5,446 nt of DNA from Candidatus Krumholzibacteriia bacterium. Lineage in GTDB: Bacteria; Krumholzibacteriota; Krumholzibacteriia; LZORAL124-64-63. The DNA is taken from the NCBI GenBank assembly GCA_016744275.1, contig JADGEP010000277.1, positions 1 through 5,446 of the forward strand, in the 5' to 3' direction. How positions within the stretch are numbered: the first letter of the stretch is position 1; the number at the start of each line of letters is the position of its first letter. The translations under genes and the position numbers were made by a program. This document shows, one piece after another, positions 1 through 5,446 of this stretch. Below the pieces are notes generated by a model. The model made no database searches. It had not been told where the DNA came from and was given only the letters and a program-made list of their open reading frames with translations.

Positions 1-631
1 TTGCCACAAACCGCTGGCGTCGCAGGCATCTGCCAAAAGCGTCTATGCCAAGGCCGCTGACCTCAAACCCAGTCACCAGGCTTGCACCGATTGCCATCGT
101 GACCCGCACCTGGGCCAGACAGTTGCGTTGGTGAGCCCCACCGGCGATACCGGATGTGTGGCTTGCCATCAGGAAAACACCTGGCGCGCGCCGGAGTTTG
201 ATCACGGCGCCACCAAATTTGCGCTCTTGTATCGTCACGCGACCGCAGCCTGCACCGATTGCCACAAGCCCACCCGCAGGTCAGGTCAGGTGGAGTTGGC
301 GTTCCAAGGGCTGTCATCCCACTGTGCCGGATGCCACGATGATGTTCACGGCGGCCAATTTGACACGCGCAAAACCGCCGACGGCCAGGCCACCGACTGC
401 GCCGCCTGCCATGTGAGTCTCGATTGGTTTGCCGAAAAGTTTGACCACGAAAAAGACAGCCGCTTTCCTCTGAGCGGCGGGCATGAAAACGTGGCTTGCC
501 AGACGTGCCACATTCCGCGCCCCCAGGACAATCAGCGCCTGGTGCACTTCAAACCGCTGCCCGTCGATTGCCGCAGTTGCCATGGCAACGCGCCAGACGA
601 ACCGAGCGGGAATCCGGAAGGAAAATCGTGA
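1..631 (+). CDS. Multiheme cytochrome c, 3' part (5' end outside window)
   Basis: This is the C-terminal 209 codons of a multiheme c-type cytochrome, presumably periplasmic or outer-membrane associated and acting in electron transfer. The frame is open from base 2, so the gene starts upstream; the ATG at base 128 is internal, because a CTDCH heme motif lies before it at about base 83. Seven complete CXXCH motifs are visible (cysteines at partial residues 28, 52, 84, 108, 133, 166, 190), and the first two residues, Cys-His, look like the end of an eighth. Nine His residues outside the motifs (two in FDH, others in YRH, DVH, GGH) could be distal ligands, suggesting bis-His hemes. Heme spacings repeat as about 24, 24-25 and 32-33 residues, the same cadence as the next gene. 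The stop codon overlaps the next start by one base. The exact subfamily is not recognised. Confidence 0.93.
   Translation, partial: CHKPLASQASAKSVYAKAADLKPSHQACTDCHRDPHLGQTVALVSPTGDTGCVACHQENTWRAPEFDHGATKFALLYRHATAACTDCHKPTRRSGQVELAFQGLSSHCAGCHDDVHGGQFDTRKTADGQATDCAACHVSLDWFAEKFDHEKDSRFPLSGGHENVACQTCHIPRPQDNQRLVHFKPLPVDCRSCHGNAPDEPSGNPEGKS
616..622 (+). promoter_or_regulatory. Ribosome binding site fixing the 16-heme cytochrome start
   Basis: The purine-rich GGAAGGA lies 8 bases before the ATG at 631 and inside the end of the upstream gene. It supports ATG 631 over the in-frame upstream ATG at 496, which would add 45 residues overlapping the upstream cytochrome and would bury the signal peptide. 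The stop TGA (629-631) and the start share one A, as expected for translational coupling. Confidence 0.7.
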
Positions 632-1887
632 TGCGCAGGCGAAGTCTCTCACTTCTGTTGCTTTTGTTGTGGAGCAGCGCCGCCGTTGCCCAGGACCAAC
701 CGCCGGTGCCTAAAGTGGGCAACCCGCATGGGCCCATGGAATTGGATTGCAAGTTGTGCCACACCGGCGCTTCCTGGGAGTTGTCCAGTTCCAGCAGTTT
801 TGACCACAGCACCACCGGATTTCCTCTGACAGGAATGCACCAGCAGGCCCTTTGCCGGGATTGCCATCACGAGCCCGTCTTCTCTCACATCGGCACCCAA
901 TGCGCCGATTGCCACACCGACACCCACCGCGGACGGTTGGGCCCATCATGTTCGGATTGCCACACACCCCAGGCCTGGGTCGATCAGCCCCGCATGCGCG
1001 AGGACCACAACGCCACGGCCATGCCACTGGTAGGGGCCCACGAACGGGTGGATTGTGACGCCTGCCACACTGGAGCCGTGTCTGGCGACTATGTGGGCAC
1101 GCCCACCGAATGTTATGCCTGCCATGCCGATGTCTTCGAAGCGGCCACTGAGCCGGATCACATCCTGGCCGGATTCAGCACCGACTGCGAACGCTGCCAC
1201 GGAGTATTCTCCACCACTTGGGGCTCGGGCGACTTTATCCACGCCCAGAATTTCCCCCTGACCGGCGCCCACCGTCTGGCCGAATGCGTGGCGTGCCATT
1301 CCGATGGCTTTGCCGGCACGCCCACCTCATGCGTTGCCTGCCACCAGATGGAGTACGACGACACCACCGATCCAGGCCACATCGCGGCCAACTTCCCGAC
1401 CGATTGCCAGGCTTGTCACACAACCACGGCTTGGATTCCCGGCACTTACGACCACAACGCCACGGCCTTCCCTTTGACGGGGGCCCACCGGCCGCTGGAT
1501 TGCATGGAATGCCACAGCGCTGGATATACCGGCACACCGACCGATTGTTTCGCCTGCCACCAGCTTGAATACGACAATACAAACGACCCCAATCATCTGG
1601 CCTCGAATTTCCCCGTCACCTGCGAGGATTGCCATACGACCAACGCCTGGGAACCTTCGACCTGGGACCACGATGTGCTGTTCCCGATCTACAGCGGCAA
1701 GCATCGGCAGGAGTGGAACGATTGCGCCGAGTGCCACGTGGTGCAGACGGATTATTCGAGATTTGAATGCATACTCTGCCATGAACACAACAATCGGGCC
1801 GAAGTGGACAATGACCACTCGGAAGAACCGGACTACACCTATACCAGCATCGGCTGTTTCGATTGCCATCCGCGAGGTGAGAACTGA
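631..1887 (+). CDS. Secreted 16-heme cytochrome c with repeated triheme modules
   Basis: A complete 418-aa multiheme c-type cytochrome, likely an electron-transfer protein of the periplasm or outer-membrane face. Residues 1-20 form a signal peptide (RRR, a Leu-rich core, cleavage likely after AVA). Sixteen CXXCH motifs begin at residues 40, 75, 91, 107, 142, 161, 186, 219, 234, 259, 291, 306, 331, 365, 380 and 409. After the first, they fall into five triplets. Each module carries a DH (or IH) and then an FPLTGAH-like motif in the 32-35 residue gap between triplets. There are 19 His residues outside CXXCH, enough for bis-His ligation of all 16 hemes. Residues 208-279 and 280-350 are near-duplicate modules. 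It overlaps both neighbours by one base and precedes a beta-barrel gene, which points to a porin-cytochrome conduit. It is broadly cytochrome c3/c7-like; I cannot assign a named family. Confidence 0.95.
   Translation: MRRRSLSLLLLLLWSSAAVAQDQPPVPKVGNPHGPMELDCKLCHTGASWELSSSSSFDHSTTGFPLTGMHQQALCRDCHHEPVFSHIGTQCADCHTDTHRGRLGPSCSDCHTPQAWVDQPRMREDHNATAMPLVGAHERVDCDACHTGAVSGDYVGTPTECYACHADVFEAATEPDHILAGFSTDCERCHGVFSTTWGSGDFIHAQNFPLTGAHRLAECVACHSDGFAGTPTSCVACHQMEYDDTTDPGHIAANFPTDCQACHTTTAWIPGTYDHNATAFPLTGAHRPLDCMECHSAGYTGTPTDCFACHQLEYDNTNDPNHLASNFPVTCEDCHTTNAWEPSTWDHDVLFPIYSGKHRQEWNDCAECHVVQTDYSRFECILCHEHNNRAEVDNDHSEEPDYTYTSIGCFDCHPRGEN
1252..1680 (+). repeat. Two tandem triheme-module repeats inside the 16-heme cytochrome
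   Basis: Bases 1252-1467 (216 bases) and 1468-1680 (213 bases) encode consecutive modules of 72 and 71 residues. Both start with FPLTGAHR and share GTPT-C-x-ACHQ, EYD, a DP-x-H motif, NFP, CHTT-x-AW and a DH near the end. By hand count about 60% of residues match. More diverged copies precede (from residue 64 and from residue 131) and follow (from residue 351). This indicates growth of the heme chain by internal duplication. Confidence 0.88.
1874..1880 (+). promoter_or_regulatory. Ribosome binding site of the beta-barrel gene
   Basis: GAGGTGA lies 6 bases before the ATG at 1887, within the last codons of the cytochrome gene. Together with the TGATG stop/start overlap at 1885-1889 it fixes the start and predicts translational coupling of cytochrome and barrel. 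Confidence 0.75.
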
Positions 1888-3503
1888 TGTGGCGCCGGAT
1901 GGCAGTTTTTGGATGGGCGCAGGCCATCGTGATCGCACTGGCTTTGCTCTGGGCGGGCCTGGCTGCCGCCGTTGAGGTGACCAGTTCGGTGAAGTACATT
2001 TCAGCGGAGCACGTGTATCTCGACTCGGGGAGTCTGAAAGGGCTTGCTGTAGGCCAGGTCGGAAATGTGGTGCGCGACGGTCAGGCAATTGGCGAACTGG
2101 AGATCGTATTTGTGGCCGAGCATTCGGCTTCATGTGTGATCAGCAGCCAGGTGCAGGGCCTCCTTGCGGGTGACACTGTGGTGTTTGAAGTGGCCGCTGA
2201 TGCTCCGGTGGTGGCTTCCCCGCGGCAAGCGCGCCGCCAACGCACCCGCAACGCCGGCACCACGGCCGACGCCCCTCGCCGCAAGGCCAAGCCCCGATTG
2301 CGGGGGTCCATCGCGATGCAGTGGGACCATGGTGAAGAGTCCGACGATGGTGATCTGCAGACTGACACCTACCGGCTGCCTTTCCGGCTGCGGGCTCAGG
2401 ATGTTTGGCGCGGTTTCGATTTCCGCACCCGAGGCAGCTTCAGGCGACTCGAGCGGGGAGGCTTCAGCGCCAACACACCGACCGGAGAGTGGCGCAACCG
2501 GATCCAGGAAGTGGCCCTGGTGCGCGATGGGCGCGAACAGATTTGGCACCTTGCGCTGGGTCGCATCGGCGGCCGCATGACCAACGCGGCAGGGCCCTTT
2601 GATGGCGTGGCGGTCAACCGGCGAATGGGACCGGCCACCAGGTTGGGAGTGTTCGGCGGATTTGCGCCCGAATGGGGCAGTCTCGGTTTTGGCACCGATG
2701 ACCATTTGCTCGGCGCCGATTTTCATTTCAATCGGCGCACGGCTCAAGGCCGCAGCCTGGATTTGGTCCTCGCTGGCATCGGCCGTTACCGCAGCGGCGA
2801 AATCAGTCGTGAGTATGTGACCATGACCACCACCTGGCGCGGCACCCAGGGCTTGACCTTGCTGCAAGCCGCCGAGCTCGACTTCAACCGTGGCTGGCGC
2901 AAGGACGCCGGCGCCAATACGGTGGAGCTGTCCAGTTTCGCTTTCACGGGCCGTTACCAATTCAATCGCCAACTGGCAGCAGATCTGGGTTATGACAATC
3001 GGGAACCGGTGCGTACCTGGGAAACCCGCTCCTTGCCCGATAGCTTGTTTGATGATGCCGGACGCAAGGGCTTGCGGGCCGGCGTGCGGTTGCGCCCGGT
3101 GGGCCGGGTGACGGTGAACCTGTCTGGAAACCTGCGCCGGGACGATCGCAGTGGTGAAGACATCACTTCGTGGAACGCGCGCTTCAGCGCGCCCGGCGTG
3201 GTGGGCAAGAGGGTGGTTGTGCACGGTGGCTTGCGCAGCTTTGATGGCCCTTGGTTGTCCGGCTGGGCACCCATGCTGGGTGTCTCGGCGGCGACGGCCT
3301 CGGGATACAACCTGAGGGCCGAAAGCGGATATTACAGCTACACCGGCAATATCGACGACTCGACTCGCAACAACAAATGGGCTTTGCTGGGTGTTGGCAA
3401 AGACCTGAGTGCCAAAGTATCGGCAGCCGTGGAGTACCGCCAGGATTGGGGCGACGACATCGTCGGCCGCCGCTGGTTCCTGGAATTGCGCCGCCGCTTC
3501 TGA
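1887..3503 (+). CDS. Outer-membrane beta-barrel protein with N-terminal periplasmic domain (candidate porin partner of the cytochromes)
   Basis: A 538-aa exported protein. Residues 1-28 look like a signal peptide (WRR, hydrophobic core, cleavage likely after LAAA). Residues about 30-105 form a small beta-rich domain with a VYLDSGSLKGLAVGQ stretch followed by alternating strands and a GDTVVFEV ending; it resembles the surface/flagellar FlgT C-terminal-type domains. Residues about 112-138 are a basic Pro/Arg/Lys-rich linker. From about 140 onward there are alternating polar/aromatic strands with Asp/Gly/Asn turns, ending in RWFLELRRRF: a terminal Phe with alternating hydrophobic residues is the usual signal for barrel insertion by the BAM machinery. 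The start overlaps the stop of a 16-heme cytochrome, so a role as the porin of a porin-cytochrome complex is the leading inference. I see no CXXC near the N-terminus as in MtrB-type porins, and no heme motif. An alternative is an unrelated outer-membrane channel or scaffold. Confidence 0.8.
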   Translation: MWRRMAVFGWAQAIVIALALLWAGLAAAVEVTSSVKYISAEHVYLDSGSLKGLAVGQVGNVVRDGQAIGELEIVFVAEHSASCVISSQVQGLLAGDTVVFEVAADAPVVASPRQARRQRTRNAGTTADAPRRKAKPRLRGSIAMQWDHGEESDDGDLQTDTYRLPFRLRAQDVWRGFDFRTRGSFRRLERGGFSANTPTGEWRNRIQEVALVRDGREQIWHLALGRIGGRMTNAAGPFDGVAVNRRMGPATRLGVFGGFAPEWGSLGFGTDDHLLGADFHFNRRTAQGRSLDLVLAGIGRYRSGEISREYVTMTTTWRGTQGLTLLQAAELDFNRGWRKDAGANTVELSSFAFTGRYQFNRQLAADLGYDNREPVRTWETRSLPDSLFDDAGRKGLRAGVRLRPVGRVTVNLSGNLRRDDRSGEDITSWNARFSAPGVVGKRVVVHGGLRSFDGPWLSGWAPMLGVSAATASGYNLRAESGYYSYTGNIDDSTRNNKWALLGVGKDLSAKVSAAVEYRQDWGDDIVGRRWFLELRRRF

Positions 3504-3511
3504 TCTGATCC

Positions 3512-3518
3512 GGGGGGA
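3512..3518 (+). promoter_or_regulatory. Ribosome binding site supporting a GTG start
   Basis: GGGGGGA sits just 3 bases before the GTG at 3522, closer than usual if the last A is counted and about 5-6 bases away if the G-run core is counted. It lies in the 18-base gap after the barrel gene. The next in-frame ATG, at 3651, has no comparable purine run just upstream and would remove the membrane helix, so GTG is preferred. Confidence 0.55.
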
Positions 3519-3521
3519 TTT

Positions 3522-4868
3522 GTGGAATCACTGTTGATCTGGGCGGTCGTGCTGATCCTTGTGGCAGCAGGAGTTGTCCTGTACACCCGAAATTTCCGGC
3601 GCCAAAGACGCGACGACCGCGAGCGCCTCACCCAGACCCGTGACCTGGGCATGGACAAGGCCTCAGGCCAGTATCCCTTGGTGGATGCCGCCGCTTGCAT
3701 CGGTTGCGCCACCTGTGTGGCGGCTTGCCCCGAGGGCGACGTGTTGGGCATCGTACTGGGCAAGGCTGTGGTCATCAACGGTTCGCGTTGCATTGGTCAC
3801 GGCAAGTGTGCCGAGGCCTGTCCGGTAGGCGCCTTGAAGGTGGGCCTCGGCGACATCACCAAGCGCGACGACATTCCCCTTTTGGATGAATACAACGAGA
3901 CCAACGTGCCTGGCCTGTGGATCGCTGGCGAGTTGAGCGGGTTCGCCTTGATCAACAACGCCGTCAACCAAGGCTGCCGGGTGATCGAACGCATTGCCGA
4001 AACCGGGGGGCCTCGGCCGACCGATTCCGAGTCCGGGTTGTCGGATGTTCTGATCGTAGGGGCAGGACCCGCCGGCATGAGCGCGGGGTTGAAGGCGGTG
4101 GAGTTGGGCCTGACCAGTGTCGTGCTGGACCAGCAGGGCGCCGGCGGGACGATTCTGCAGTACCCGCGCCGCAAGTTGGTGATGGTGCAACCGGTGGAAA
4201 TCCCGACGATGGGCAAGTTGCCCCGTTTGGAATATTCAAAGGAAGAATTGCTGGAGATCTGGGAAAAGCTGTACACCGACTTTGACCTGGATATCCGCAC
4301 CGGCGTGCGGGTGACCGGCGTCTCCGGAAAGAAAGGCAACTTTGCCGTGACCACCAGCGGTGGTGACTTCCGCGCCCGCCACGTGGTGCTGGCCCTCGGC
4401 CGCCGAGGCACGCCGCGCCGGCTGAATGTGCCCGGCGAGGACATGTCGAAGGTGGCCTACAAACTGATCGATGCCGAAGCCTATGCCGGACGCCGCGTAT
4501 TGGTCGTCGGGGGTGGCGATTCAGCGGTCGAGGCGGCCATGGGCTTGGCTCATCAAAAGGGCTGCAAGGTTTCCATTTCTTATCGCAAGCCGGACCTGAT
4601 GCGCATCAAGCAGCGCAACGCGGACCGGATCCAACCCTTGATTGCCGACGGCACCATCGACTTTCACGGAGCCACCACCGTGGGTGGTATTCACGAGGAC
4701 AAAGTCGTGCTCGAAGGTCCCAACGGCTCGGCAATCGTGCCCAATGATGACGTGTTTATCCTGGCTGGTGGCATCCCGCCCTTTGGTTTCCTGCGCGAAC
4801 TGGGCGTGAAATTTGGTGGAGATCAGAAGGATATCGCCGCGGCGGGCAAGCCCAAGGTGGCCGGTTGA
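3522..4868 (+). CDS. Membrane-anchored ferredoxin / FAD-NAD(P)H oxidoreductase fusion
   Basis: A 448-aa redox protein starting with GTG. Residues 4-21 form one transmembrane helix followed by a strongly basic stretch (RNFRRQRR), predicting an N-out anchor with the rest in the cytoplasm. Residues 55-112 are a two-cluster ferredoxin domain: the first motif is complete (Cys59, 62, 65, 69 then Pro), the second has Cys90, His93, Cys96, Cys100, with His replacing the second Cys. Residues 128-160 (VPGLWIAGELSGFALI...) resemble the C-terminal FAD motif of thioredoxin reductases. Residues 176-307 hold the FAD Rossmann motif GAGPAG (180-185) and an ALGRRGTPR segment; residues 325-350 hold the NAD(P)H motif VVGGGDSA. 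No redox-active CXXC lies in the flavin part, so a thioredoxin reductase is unlikely; electron transfer between NAD(P)H, FAD and Fe-S clusters is the expected chemistry. It follows the cytochrome/barrel genes closely and is probably co-transcribed with them. Partner and direction are unknown. Confidence 0.88.
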   Translation: MESLLIWAVVLILVAAGVVLYTRNFRRQRRDDRERLTQTRDLGMDKASGQYPLVDAAACIGCATCVAACPEGDVLGIVLGKAVVINGSRCIGHGKCAEACPVGALKVGLGDITKRDDIPLLDEYNETNVPGLWIAGELSGFALINNAVNQGCRVIERIAETGGPRPTDSESGLSDVLIVGAGPAGMSAGLKAVELGLTSVVLDQQGAGGTILQYPRRKLVMVQPVEIPTMGKLPRLEYSKEELLEIWEKLYTDFDLDIRTGVRVTGVSGKKGNFAVTTSGGDFRARHVVLALGRRGTPRRLNVPGEDMSKVAYKLIDAEAYAGRRVLVVGGGDSAVEAAMGLAHQKGCKVSISYRKPDLMRIKQRNADRIQPLIADGTIDFHGATTVGGIHEDKVVLEGPNGSAIVPNDDVFILAGGIPPFGFLRELGVKFGGDQKDIAAAGKPKVAG

Positions 4869-4888
4869 GCCGGGGCCGTTCTTGGCTT
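4848..4888 (+). terminator. Possible hairpin at the end of the redox operon (no T-run)
   Basis: AAGCC (4848-4852) can pair with GGCTT (4884-4888), AAG (4854-4856) with CTT (4881-4883), and GGCC (4859-4862) with GGCC (4874-4877), with small bulges. The structure spans the TGA stop of the oxidoreductase gene. It is not followed by a T-run, so it is not a standard intrinsic terminator; it may only attenuate, or protect the 3' end, or be chance in GC-rich DNA. Confidence 0.25.
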
Positions 4889-4893
4889 ATCAT
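4865..4893 (+). promoter_or_regulatory. Sigma70-like promoter for the crotonase gene
   Basis: TTGAGC (4865-4870, 4 of 6 matches to the -35 consensus) and TATCAT (4888-4893, 5 of 6 to the -10) are separated by exactly 17 bases. The -35 overlaps the stop codon of the preceding gene. Transcription would begin near 4900, leaving a leader of roughly 38 bases before the ATG at 4938. The only Shine-Dalgarno-like sequence there is a weak GAAAG (4924-4928). Confidence 0.5.
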
Positions 4894-4937
4894 GGCGGTG
4901 CGTTGCCCTTGCACCTTTGGCCTGAAAGTTTGCCGCC

Positions 4938-5446
4938 ATGCCCCTGGAAATTGAAGCCCGTTCCCATTGGGCCGAACTGACTTTGAATCAACCTCCGCGC
5001 AATGTGCTGGAGGTGGATTTGCTTCAGGCGCTGGTCCGTGCCCTGGATGATCTGGCCTCGACAGCACCGCCGTTGCTGCTCAAATCCACCGGCAAGCATT
5101 TTTCCACCGGTTACCCAATCAGTGACATTTCCGCCGAGATTTTCCACCACGACCCTGCCGTGAGGGCCGCCACACCTTTCGAACAGGTGATGGACCGCCT
5201 CGTGCATTACCCGGCACCCATTTTGGCGGTGGTGCAGGGCGATGCTTACGGTGGAGCGGTGGAAATGCTGGCTTGCACGGACCTGCGTCTGGCAGCCGAT
5301 ACGGTGCGCCTGGGCGTACCGCCGGTGCGCTTGGGCTTGGTCTACAGCCACACCGGATTGCGGCGCCTGCTGCGCGGTTTCGGGTCGCCCTTGGTGCGCG
5401 AGATGCTGATGTTGGGTGAGGCCATCACCGCCGAACGGGCCTGCAG
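4938..5446 (+). CDS. Crotonase-superfamily acyl-CoA enzyme, methylmalonyl-CoA decarboxylase-like, 5' part
   Basis: The first 169 codons of an enoyl-CoA hydratase/isomerase family protein; the 3' end lies outside the window. ATG 4938 is the earliest possible start because an in-frame TGA lies at 4923-4925. The N-terminal LNQPPRNVL and GKHFSTGYPI (residues 52-61, first oxyanion-hole loop) and the GDAYGGAVEM segment (101-110, second oxyanion-hole loop) are typical of the fold. The second half, from GGAVEM through PPVRLGLVYSHTG to EAITAERA, matches from memory the pattern of E. coli methylmalonyl-CoA decarboxylase (YgfG/ScpB), including Tyr136 where that enzyme has its active-site Tyr. The hydratase Glu of the PE-x-x-LG motif is Pro here (residue 129), so ordinary enoyl-CoA hydration is doubtful; Glu109 is kept. 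The NVLEVD region also recalls dienoyl-CoA hydratases. Substrate is not assignable from this part. It probably belongs to a separate transcription unit from the redox genes. Confidence 0.88.
   Translation, partial: MPLEIEARSHWAELTLNQPPRNVLEVDLLQALVRALDDLASTAPPLLLKSTGKHFSTGYPISDISAEIFHHDPAVRAATPFEQVMDRLVHYPAPILAVVQGDAYGGAVEMLACTDLRLAADTVRLGVPPVRLGLVYSHTGLRRLLRGFGSPLVREMLMLGEAITAERAC

Noticed and set aside
128..130. In-frame start (reported as Met) of the first cytochrome near base 128
   Set aside because: The frame is open to base 2 and encodes a CTDCH heme motif at about base 83 and a heme-motif tail at base 2, so this position is internal.
496..630. N-terminal extension of the 16-heme cytochrome from ATG 496
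   Set aside because: It would overlap the upstream cytochrome by 135 bases and put 45 residues before an evident signal peptide; ATG 631 has a good ribosome binding site.
1252..1680. CRISPR-like or noncoding tandem repeat
   Set aside because: The 213-216 base period is explained by duplicated protein modules that keep the reading frame; no short direct repeats with spacers are present.
1327..2133. Antisense open frame (268 codons) across the cytochrome/barrel junction
   Set aside because: It covers the strongly supported heme-motif frame; long antisense frames are expected from GC-rich codon use.
2130..3224. Long antisense open frame (364 codons) opposite the beta-barrel gene
   Set aside because: It mirrors a GC-rich coding frame, its translation shows no recognisable domain, and the + strand gene has a signal peptide, ribosome binding site and terminal barrel signature.
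3522..4868. Thioredoxin reductase assignment for the flavoprotein
   Set aside because: There is no CXXC disulfide motif in the NAD(P)H-binding part, and a ferredoxin domain and membrane anchor are fused to it.
4890..5351. Antisense open frame (153 codons) opposite the crotonase gene
   Set aside because: The + strand frame has clear crotonase motifs in order and runs open to the end of the window; the antisense frame is a shadow.

Overview
The window is about 5.4 kb of GC-rich, gene-dense DNA, with every gene on the + strand. It looks like a Gram-negative bacterium with an outer membrane: there is a signal-peptide-bearing beta-barrel protein ending in Phe, and periplasmic-type multiheme c cytochromes. 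I cannot fix the phylum; high-GC Pseudomonadota or Acidobacteriota would both fit. I see no mobile elements, CRISPR arrays, rRNA or tRNA genes.

Layout: (1) bases 1-631 are the 3' part of a multiheme cytochrome c gene with 7 complete CXXCH motifs and the tail of an eighth. (2) Bases 631-1887 encode a complete 418-aa secreted cytochrome c with 16 CXXCH motifs, arranged as one leading heme plus five triheme modules. (3) Bases 1887-3503 encode a 538-aa outer-membrane beta-barrel candidate with an N-terminal periplasmic-type domain. (4) Bases 3522-4868 encode a 448-aa membrane-anchored protein joining a two-cluster ferredoxin domain to a thioredoxin-reductase-like FAD/NAD(P)H domain, whose segments appear circularly permuted. 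(5) Bases 4938-5446 hold the 5' part of a crotonase-superfamily gene resembling methylmalonyl-CoA decarboxylase, running off the window and probably starting a new transcription unit.

The first three genes are joined by stop/start overlaps (TGATG twice) and the fourth follows after 18 bases, so 1-4 read as one operon. The simplest interpretation is a porin-cytochrome type conduit: multiheme cytochromes carry electrons through the periplasm and across the outer membrane via the barrel protein, while the membrane-anchored flavoprotein/ferredoxin may connect this to a cytoplasmic NAD(P)H or ferredoxin pool. The gene families are read from the sequence; the electron route and its direction are inference. 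A sigma70-like promoter and an overlapping hairpin lie at the boundary before the crotonase gene.
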